Assembly: GCF_002176815.1 (NCBI RefSeq)
Contig: NZ_CP021648.1
Span: 3,949,001 to 4,013,000, forward strand
Source: Acidovorax sp. T1
GTDB lineage: Bacteria; Pseudomonadota; Gammaproteobacteria; Burkholderiales; Burkholderiaceae_C
Length of the DNA: 64,000 bases
Direction of reading: 5' to 3'
Made by a program: the position numbers and the translations under genes. Positions 58,017 to 64,000 of this stretch are shown here, piece after piece. How positions within the stretch are numbered: position 1 is the first letter of the stretch; each line of letters begins with the position of its first letter. The notes below the pieces were generated by a model. It did not search any database and was not told where the DNA came from. It worked only from the letters and a program-made list of their open reading frames with translations.

Positions 58017-60323
58017 TCAACCCAGCAGCCGCTCCGGGTTGGCGTCCAGCTTGGCCAGCGCATCGCGCGTGGCGCGCAGGGTCAGGCCTTCCTCGTCCTG
58101 GGCCACTAGCAACCCGGATTGCAGGTAGGCCGCCAATCGGCGCAGCTGGATGAGATAGCTGCTGCCGTCCGTGGCGGCAAAGAGGTGCAATTGCTTGCGT
58201 TGGCTCTGCCAGGCGTATTGCACCTGTGCCGACGCGCCGTTGTGGTCGAGGGTGAACCATGTGCCCCGCTGCAACTCCTGGGCCCAGGCCACCATGGCGT
58301 CGTCCACCGGCGCTCCGTTGTCGGCGATGACGTGGATGGATGACGCATCGATACCGAGCATCATTTCGATGTTGTCGGCATTGAGCGGCATGTCGCCCAG
58401 CGTGGCATCCCCGATGAAATCTTCCAGGTTGGCCAGGCGTTTGGCCATGGCGTCGATGTGTGCCTGCGGGATGGAGGCCGTCTTGGACAGGAAGGCATCG
58501 GCCAGGGTATCGGTCAGCACCTTGATCTGGGCGTCCTGGGCTACTCCATTGATCCCCATCAACGCCAGACCCTGCCGCAGACGTTGCAGCAGGCCTGGCA
58601 GACTCTGGATGACTTTAGCCCGGTCGCTGCGGTTGGGCTTGGCGCTGGCCGCCCAGACCAGATCGGCCGCCGTGCGCTTGAAGGTGACCGTATCGGCGTG
58701 CTGCGGCCCTTCGCGCACGGCGGACAGCGCCAGCACCTCGGCCCAGGTCTTGAAGAGGAACTCCCGAATCTCCTCGCGCACCGGCATATCGCGCAGCATG
58801 GTGCGCAGCTCGATCGTGTACTGGATCGCCAGCGTTTCCTTCTGCTCCACCTGTTGTGCCACGCTGACGAGGCGCGAGGTGGCCTGCTTTTGGGTCAGGA
58901 ACTTCGACAAGAATTTTTCAAATTCGTCGTACACCAGCTGAAAGACCCGCCGTCCGGTCTCGGGGTATTGCTCGATCACCTGCACCACGCGGCGGATCTC
59001 TGCCTCCAGGGCGCTGCCGTTGATCGTGGTGGCATCAAACCCCATTACGCACGCCCCCATGCGGTCAATGAGCTGGCGGGCCGGGTGGGCAATGTTGCTG
59101 AAGAACTCGGGCTCCGCCAGGGCCACGCGCAACACCGGCACCTGCAGGCGCGCAAACCACACACGCACGGCCGGGGGAATGCGGTCCTCGGCCAGAATGC
59201 TCTGGAACATCAGCGCCACCACCTCGATGATGGCTTTTTCTCCTGCCGTCGAGGCCTTCTTCTTCAATTCGGTGGAACGCTCCCGTACCGCGCCCGCCAG
59301 CTGCACCACAGCGGCCGGGCTGTAGTCTTCGATGAGCGTGGCGACGCCGCTGTAATAGGTGTCAGCCTGGACGCGGTGGGCCGTGAGGGCATGCGCCAGC
59401 GCGGCCGATGCGGGTGGTGCGTTGACCAGGTCAAAGCCGGTGGCGGGCTGGGTGAGCAGCCGCCGCAGTTGCCCCATGACGCCCTGGGCCCGCAGGCGTG
59501 CACGCGACAGTGGGGTCATGCCGGTGGCGAAAGCCGTTCCCGTTCCCATGCCCTGTTGCTGGGGCTGCCTCTGTGGTGCGGCGCGTGTGGCGGCCATGGC
59601 CTCCCGGCTTTGCGTCAGTGCCTGCGATGCCAGTCCGGCCGCTGCGGCATCGCTGCCTGCCACCGTACCGCCCTCGGTCCGGCGCACGCGCGAGCGCAGG
59701 TCGTTTTGTGGGGTGACGCCCTGCTCCACATAAAACACATTCACGGCCTGGTATTGCTTTTGCAGCAGGTTGGCCAAGTCGCGCTGCAGGGGGTCCACCA
59801 CAGTCAGCAGATCCGTGCGCGGCAAGCCGGCCTTGCACCATTGTTCGACGACGATCAGGCAGACGGCCTCGGGGCGCAAAATGTCATTGCTGTCGAGATC
59901 CTGGCCTTCTAGGTACTGGGTTCGCTGCCGCACCGTGTCGAGCTGGTGACTGACCTGTTCGGTGATCGTGAGCGCCATGCGGGAGGCGGCGATCTTGTTT
60001 TCCACCACTTCGTCGCTGAGCAACTCGAAGTGGCCGCCAATGGCCCGGGTCTCGCGTGTCGTGCTGATATGGGGGGCCAGAGCCTCGCGCAGTGCACTGT
60101 CCAGGTTCGCCACCCAGTCGCGGTGCTGCTGCTGGTACAGCTGCCAGGTATCGCGCCGCGACTGCATCTCACGCTGCGTGCCGGTCTGGGACATCAGCTG
60201 GGTCAGGAAATCCAGAATCGTCTTGTCCACGTCGAGCAGCCCGGCGCAGATTCCTTCCACAAACTTCTGGCGCGCCTGGCGGGCCAGGCGGCGCTGCGGC
60301 AGGGAAGGGGAAGGGGCGGGCAT
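58017..60323 (-). CDS. DUF1631 protein
   Basis: 768 residues. ARQKFVEGICAGLLDVDKTI, LFDLVNAPP-like middle and PETGRRVFQLVYDEFEKFLS match DUF1631, a large cytoplasmic family of gamma- and betaproteobacteria often mis-named thymidine phosphorylase. The C-terminus has a PilZ-like look (GTWFTLDHNGASAQVQYAWQ), as reported for many family members, so cyclic-di-GMP binding is possible but not shown. Convergent with dprA; single-gene unit upstream of secF. Confidence 0.8.
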   Translation of the reverse strand: MPAPSPSLPQRRLARQARQKFVEGICAGLLDVDKTILDFLTQLMSQTGTQREMQSRRDTWQLYQQQHRDWVANLDSALREALAPHISTTRETRAIGGHFELLSDEVVENKIAASRMALTITEQVSHQLDTVRQRTQYLEGQDLDSNDILRPEAVCLIVVEQWCKAGLPRTDLLTVVDPLQRDLANLLQKQYQAVNVFYVEQGVTPQNDLRSRVRRTEGGTVAGSDAAAAGLASQALTQSREAMAATRAAPQRQPQQQGMGTGTAFATGMTPLSRARLRAQGVMGQLRRLLTQPATGFDLVNAPPASAALAHALTAHRVQADTYYSGVATLIEDYSPAAVVQLAGAVRERSTELKKKASTAGEKAIIEVVALMFQSILAEDRIPPAVRVWFARLQVPVLRVALAEPEFFSNIAHPARQLIDRMGACVMGFDATTINGSALEAEIRRVVQVIEQYPETGRRVFQLVYDEFEKFLSKFLTQKQATSRLVSVAQQVEQKETLAIQYTIELRTMLRDMPVREEIREFLFKTWAEVLALSAVREGPQHADTVTFKRTAADLVWAASAKPNRSDRAKVIQSLPGLLQRLRQGLALMGINGVAQDAQIKVLTDTLADAFLSKTASIPQAHIDAMAKRLANLEDFIGDATLGDMPLNADNIEMMLGIDASSIHVIADNGAPVDDAMVAWAQELQRGTWFTLDHNGASAQVQYAWQSQRKQLHLFAATDGSSYLIQLRRLAAYLQSGLLVAQDEEGLTLRATRDALAKLDANPERLLG

Positions 60324-60348
60324 GTCTCAATGGTAGCGCGGTAGCGCC

Positions 60349-61299
60349 TCAGACCGTGGCCCCTGCATTGGGGTCGTTCGGGTCTTCATCCTTCCTGGCC
60401 ACCTTGACAAGGTCTTCCCGCTTCACGCCCAGCCACATGGCAATGGCCGCTGCGACGAACACCGACGAGTAGATGCCGAACAGGATGCCGATCGTCAGTG
60501 CCAGCGCAAAGTTATGCAGGCTGGGGCCGCCAAAGAAGAACATCGACAGCACCATCGCCTCGGTGGAGGCGTGGGTGATGATGGTGCGGCTCATGGTGCT
60601 GGTGATCGCATGGTCGATCACCTCGTGCGTGTTCATCTTGCGGTATTTGCGGAAGGCCTCGCGAATCCGGTCGAAGATCACCACCGATTCGTTCACCGAA
60701 TAGCCCAGCACGGCCAGCACCGCCGCCAGCACCGAAAGCGAGAACTCCCACTGGAAGAACGCGAAAAAGCCCAGGATGATCACCACGTCGTGCAAGTTGG
60801 CAATGATGGCGGCCACGCCGAACTTCCACTCGAAGCGAAAAGCCAGGTAGACCACGATACCCACCACCACCATGGCCAGCGCCATGAGGCCCCCGTGCAC
60901 CAGTTCTTCGCCCACTTGCGGGCCGACAAACTCGGTGCGCCGCAGCGTCACGGCCGGATCGGCCGCCTTGAGCGCGGCAATGACCTGCTCGCTTTGCTGG
61001 GCAGAAGTCACGCCCTTTTGCACAGGCAGGCGGATCATCACATCGCGCGCGGTGCCGAAGTTCTGCACCTGCACGTCGGTATAGCCCAGGCCGGAGACCG
61101 TCTCACGCACCTTGGCCAGTTCGGCGGGCTGGCTGTAAGCCACTTCCATCACGGTGCCACCGGTGAACTCCACCGACAGGTGCAGGCCGCGCGTGAGCAG
61201 GAAGAACACGGCCAGCGCAAAGGTAATGAAGGAAATCGCGTTGAAAACCAACGCGTGCTTCATGAAGGGGATGTCTTTTTTGATGCGAAAAAATTCCAT
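60349..61299 (-). CDS. secF: Protein translocase subunit SecF
   Basis: 316 residues. Membrane segment 1 HALVFNAISFITFALAVFFL, then LSVEFTGGTVMEVAYSQP (the FTGG motif), periplasmic domain, and the RND-like helices ALAMVVVGIVVYLAFRFEWK and VLGYSVNESVVIFDRIREAF (SVNESVVIFDRIRE signature). With SecD it drives late steps of Sec export using the proton gradient. The start is 14 bases after the secD stop. Confidence 0.97.
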   Translation of the reverse strand: MEFFRIKKDIPFMKHALVFNAISFITFALAVFFLLTRGLHLSVEFTGGTVMEVAYSQPAELAKVRETVSGLGYTDVQVQNFGTARDVMIRLPVQKGVTSAQQSEQVIAALKAADPAVTLRRTEFVGPQVGEELVHGGLMALAMVVVGIVVYLAFRFEWKFGVAAIIANLHDVVIILGFFAFFQWEFSLSVLAAVLAVLGYSVNESVVIFDRIREAFRKYRKMNTHEVIDHAITSTMSRTIITHASTEAMVLSMFFFGGPSLHNFALALTIGILFGIYSSVFVAAAIAMWLGVKREDLVKVARKDEDPNDPNAGATV

Positions 61300-61313
61300 G
61301 GCCGCAGTCCTCT

Positions 61314-63197
61314 TTAGTTCGTTTTGGCCACAGCGGTGTCGGCGTCTGGTTTCCAGACCTGTCCGATCGACAGGCTCTTGAGCTTTTTCTGGCGGCCATA
61401 CCAGAGGTTCACCACGCCGCGCGAGAAGAACACGGCCGAGAACATGCTGGTCAGGATGCCGATGGTGTGCACCACGGCAAAACCGCGCACGGGCCCGGAG
61501 CCAAAGGCCAGCAGCGCCAGACCCACGACCAGCGTGGTCACGTTGGAGTCCAGGATGGTCGCCCAGGCACGTTCGTAGCCCGCGTGGATGGCCGCCTGCG
61601 GCGACAGGCCATCGCGCAATTCCTCGCGGATGCGTTCGTTGATCAGCACGTTGGAATCGATCGCCACACCCAGCGCCAGCGCCATGGCGGCAATGCCGGG
61701 CAGGGTCAGCGTGGCTTGCAGCATCGACAAAATGGCCAGCAGCAGCAACACGTTCACCGACAGCGCCAGGGTGGAAAACACCCCAAACAGCCGGTAATAC
61801 ACGCACATGAAGGCGGCCACGGCCACCATGCCCCAGACCACGCTGTGGATGCCGCGCTCGATGTTGTCGGCACCCAGGCTCGGGCCAATGGTGAATTCCT
61901 CGATGATCTCCATCGGCGCGGCCAGCGAGCCGGCACGCAGCAGCAGCGCGGTGTCGTTGGCTTCGGCGGTCGTCATGCGGCCCGAGATCTGCACGCGGCC
62001 ACCGCCGATTTCGCTGCGAATCACAGGGGCTGTGACCACTTCGCCCTTGCCTTTTTCAAACAGCACGATCGCCATGCGCTTGCCGATGTTTTCGCGCGTG
62101 ATGTCGCGGAAGATGCGCGAGCCCTTGGCATCCAGCGTCAGGTTGACGGTGGGTTCCTGGGTCTGGCCATCAAAGCCGGGCTGGGCGTCCGTAAGGTTCT
62201 CGCCGGTCAGGATGACCTGCTTTTTCACGATGACCGGCTGGCCGTTGCGTTCCAGGTAGCGCTCGGAGCCAAACGGCACGGGGCCCCGGCCGGCTTCGGC
62301 CGAGCGCGCTTCGGTGCCTTCGTCCACCAGGCGCACTTCCAGCGTGGCCGTGCGGCCCAGAATGTCCTTGGCCTTGGCCGTGTCCTGCACGCCGGGCAAC
62401 TGCACCACGATGCGGTCCAGGCCTTGCTGCTGGATCACGGGTTCGGCCACGCCCAGTTCGTTGATGCGGTTGTGCAGCGTGACGATGTTCTGCTTGAGCG
62501 CCTGCTCCTGCACGCGGCGCGTGGCCTCGGGCTTGATGGTGGCGCGCAGCCGGAACTCGGTGCCGTCGGGCGTACTGACGGTCTGCAGGTCGGTGAACTG
62601 GTCGGAGATCAGGTTGCGGGTCGCCGTCTGCGTGGCTTCGTCGCGCACCTTGATGTCGATGGTCTGGCCATCGCGGCTGATGCCGCCATGGCGGATGTTC
62701 TTGTCGCGCAGCGCGGTGCGGATGTCGCCGGCATACGACTCGGCCTTCTTGGTCAGCGCGGCCTGCATATCCACCTGCAGCATGAAGTGCACGCCACCGC
62801 GCAGGTCCAGCCCCAGGTACATGGGGCGCGCATGCAGCGCCGTGAGCCAGGCCGGTGAGCGCGACACCAGGTTCAGCGCCACGATGTACGAGGGATTGGC
62901 CGGGTCGGGCACCAACGCCTTCTGGATGGCGTCGCGGGCCTTGAGCTGGTTGTCGGGGGTATCCAGGCGCGCGCGTACCGAGCCGCCGTCGAGCGTCACC
63001 AGGTCGGGCGTGACGCCTGCCGCCTTCAGCACTTCTTGCACCCGCTGCTGCACCTCAACATCCACCTTGACGGTGGCCTTGGCCGACGAAACCTGCACCG
63101 CAGGCGCTTCGCCGAAGAAATTAGGCAGGGTGTACAGGGCACCCACCAGCAGCACGATCACCAGGATCGCGTACTTCCAGACCGGGTAACGGTTCAT
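61314..63197 (-). CDS. secD: Protein translocase subunit SecD
   Basis: 627 residues. Membrane segment 1 YAILVIVLLVGALYTLPNFF, the motif YLGLDLRGGVHFMLQVD, the large P1 periplasmic head (NRINELGVAEPVIQQQGLDR, IVVQLPGVQD), and C-terminal helices with AMALALGVAIDSNVLINERI (D-N-V-LI signature). Forms the SecDF complex with YajC. Start ATG 63197; a family B-like repeat lies between it and yajC. Confidence 0.97.
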   Translation of the reverse strand: MNRYPVWKYAILVIVLLVGALYTLPNFFGEAPAVQVSSAKATVKVDVEVQQRVQEVLKAAGVTPDLVTLDGGSVRARLDTPDNQLKARDAIQKALVPDPANPSYIVALNLVSRSPAWLTALHARPMYLGLDLRGGVHFMLQVDMQAALTKKAESYAGDIRTALRDKNIRHGGISRDGQTIDIKVRDEATQTATRNLISDQFTDLQTVSTPDGTEFRLRATIKPEATRRVQEQALKQNIVTLHNRINELGVAEPVIQQQGLDRIVVQLPGVQDTAKAKDILGRTATLEVRLVDEGTEARSAEAGRGPVPFGSERYLERNGQPVIVKKQVILTGENLTDAQPGFDGQTQEPTVNLTLDAKGSRIFRDITRENIGKRMAIVLFEKGKGEVVTAPVIRSEIGGGRVQISGRMTTAEANDTALLLRAGSLAAPMEIIEEFTIGPSLGADNIERGIHSVVWGMVAVAAFMCVYYRLFGVFSTLALSVNVLLLLAILSMLQATLTLPGIAAMALALGVAIDSNVLINERIREELRDGLSPQAAIHAGYERAWATILDSNVTTLVVGLALLAFGSGPVRGFAVVHTIGILTSMFSAVFFSRGVVNLWYGRQKKLKSLSIGQVWKPDADTAVAKTN

Positions 63198-63282
63198 GAT
63201 CGCGCTCTTATCAGTTGTCCATGGCGCATGGCGCCAGCCCCTGCCAGGGATGCCGTGGAACTGGCTTTGCCAGGCCACTGGC

Positions 63283-63348
63283 ATCGTCCCCCTTCCCGCG
63301 CGTTGCGCGAGAGAAGGGGGAAGCGGCGCAGCCGCTCAGGGGGATGTT
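63283..63348. repeat. GC-rich dispersed repeat (family B-like) between yajC and secD
   Basis: TCCCCCTTCCCGCGCGTTGC, GCGAGAGAAGGGGGAAGCGG, CGCAGCCGCTCAGGGGGAT. The CCCCCTT...AAGGGGG arms enclose a CGCG-rich loop, and a second GCGGC/GCCGC stem follows. Related in style to the insertion in fmt, but a different arrangement. Confidence 0.65.
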
Positions 63349-63353
63349 CATCT

Positions 63354-63689
63354 TTACTTGACCGTGCCCTTGGGCAACACCTGCGCCACCGCGCTGCGCT
63401 GGACCTGCACTTCCACACCGCTGGCGATCTCGATGTGCAAGAAACCTTCAGACAAGCGCGTGACCTTGCCGACGATGCCGCCAGCGGTGGCCACTTCATC
63501 GCCCTTGGCGATGGCCTCGATCATGGCGCGGTGCTCTTTCTGGCGCTTCATCTGGGGGCGGATCATGACGAAGTACAGCACCACGAACATCAGCACCAGG
63601 GGCAGCATGCCCGTGAGCGAGGACATGATGTCACCACCGCCCGTAGCGGCGGCAGGAGCGGTCTGGGCAAAAGCAGAAGAAATAAACAC
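63354..63689 (-). CDS. yajC: Sec translocase accessory subunit YajC
   Basis: 111 residues from GTG 63689, which has GGAG eight bases before it. One membrane segment LTGMLPLVLMFVVLYFVMIR, then PQMKRQKEHRAMIEAIAKGD and EVATAGGIVGKVTRLSEGFL, the conserved YajC cytoplasmic part. First gene of yajC-secD-secF. An ATG further upstream in the frame would add residues with no similarity to the family. Confidence 0.92.
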   Translation of the reverse strand: MFISSAFAQTAPAAATGGGDIMSSLTGMLPLVLMFVVLYFVMIRPQMKRQKEHRAMIEAIAKGDEVATAGGIVGKVTRLSEGFLHIEIASGVEVQVQRSAVAQVLPKGTVK

Positions 63690-63874
63690 GGACAGAACTC
63701 CACAATGGATGGGCAAAACACAAAACGCGCCGCCGGCACGCTTCACAAGCGCCGGCCGGGGCGGAACGGGGCATTGTATGCGGCCCCCTGCGGCGCGCCC
63801 AAGGGCTAAGACCCAGGCCGACGCCGGGTGTTTGCCGCGCAACGGTGAACTTCTCCGTGGCAGTTGAAAAAATG

Positions 63875-63938
63875 AATGAAAATGGCACGTAGCGCTTTAT
63901 GGACAAGCGCTTGTAGCTATATATTTAATAGCATTACC
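63875..63938. repeat. Family A repeat upstream of yajC
   Basis: GAAAATGGCACGTAGCGCTT, loop ATGGAC, AAGCGCTTGTAGCTATATAT, TTAATAGCATT. Intact palindrome. The remaining part of 63690-64000 shows no gene that can be supported; a stop codon on the minus strand at 63988 may end a gene lying outside the window. Confidence 0.85.
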
Positions 63939-64000
63939 CATACAGTGGCGCCGACTTTCATGGCCCGAAAAGCCCGCGCGCCGCTGTTCAGGCGGCCTGG

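Noticed and set aside
63988..64000. Stop codon on the minus strand at 63988, possibly the end of tgt (a common neighbour of yajC)
   Set aside because: Only four codons are inside the window, which cannot identify a gene.

Overview
The window is one continuous stretch of high-GC, densely coding chromosome. It fits a betaproteobacterium of the family Comamonadaceae (Acidovorax-like). The evidence is protein style (several Bug-type tricarboxylate receptors, a DUF1631 protein, an ExaC/AcoR locus), the pairing of housekeeping genes, and above all a short palindromic repeat (core TAGCGCTT-loop-AAGCGCTA) scattered at about fifteen places. No rRNA, tRNA, CRISPR array, transposase or phage gene was seen. 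The genus assignment is inference.

Layout. 1-2260: an incomplete omega-aminotransferase gene with a divergent LysR gene and a good operator candidate between them, an orphan flagellar-rod-like gene, a small unlisted gene and a DUF2061 gene. 2479-19896: a membrane/polyamine cluster of SPFH-SHOCT, DUF4178 zinc-ribbon, DUF350 and membrane spermidine-synthase-like proteins, then a hybrid sensor kinase, an HD-GYP response regulator and a Tat/lipobox FAD amine oxidase. A three-gene type III-like restriction-modification locus (Mod, AlbA/Schlafen-type protein, Res) sits inside this cluster, between the DUF350 gene and the spermidine synthase gene. 20190-22117: acetyltransferase, riboflavin synthase, NudJ-like Nudix. 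22175-31838: a tricarballylate/citrate utilisation block (receptor, TcuB, TcuA, LysR) carrying two accessory genes, a second AlbA-type ATPase with a 12-base tandem repeat and a large PLD-helicase-DUF3427 protein. 32087-38572: mnmA, ssb, an MFS exporter, uvrA.

38634-42992: an AcoR-type sigma-54 activator, divergent from an aldehyde dehydrogenase and a DUF779 gene, with a probable -24/-12 promoter and paired upstream sites. 43072-46699: a chemoreceptor with a NIT-like sensor region and an upstream FNR-type box, a hotdog thioesterase, an EamA transporter. 46801-49773: an aspartoacylase-like amidohydrolase, a second Bug receptor and a LysR gene broken by one amber codon. 49870-57979: pyrF, pgk, azlCD, fmt, a small lipoprotein gene, def, a LysM protein gene and dprA. 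58017-63689: a DUF1631 gene and yajC-secD-secF.

Two themes stand out. First, two separate insertions of defence-like genes (AlbA-type proteins with SF2 helicase/nucleases) split what look like older metabolic operons. Second, short repeats have entered not only gaps but reading frames (mod, res, the amine oxidase, tcuA, fmt), and in several genes the repeat edge supplies the stop codon. Gene-free stretches near or above 300 bases are 40596-40908 (regulatory, described), 45034-45323 (FNR-type box), 63690-64000 (one repeat, otherwise nothing recognised) and 19897-20189 (a signal-peptide-only frame).
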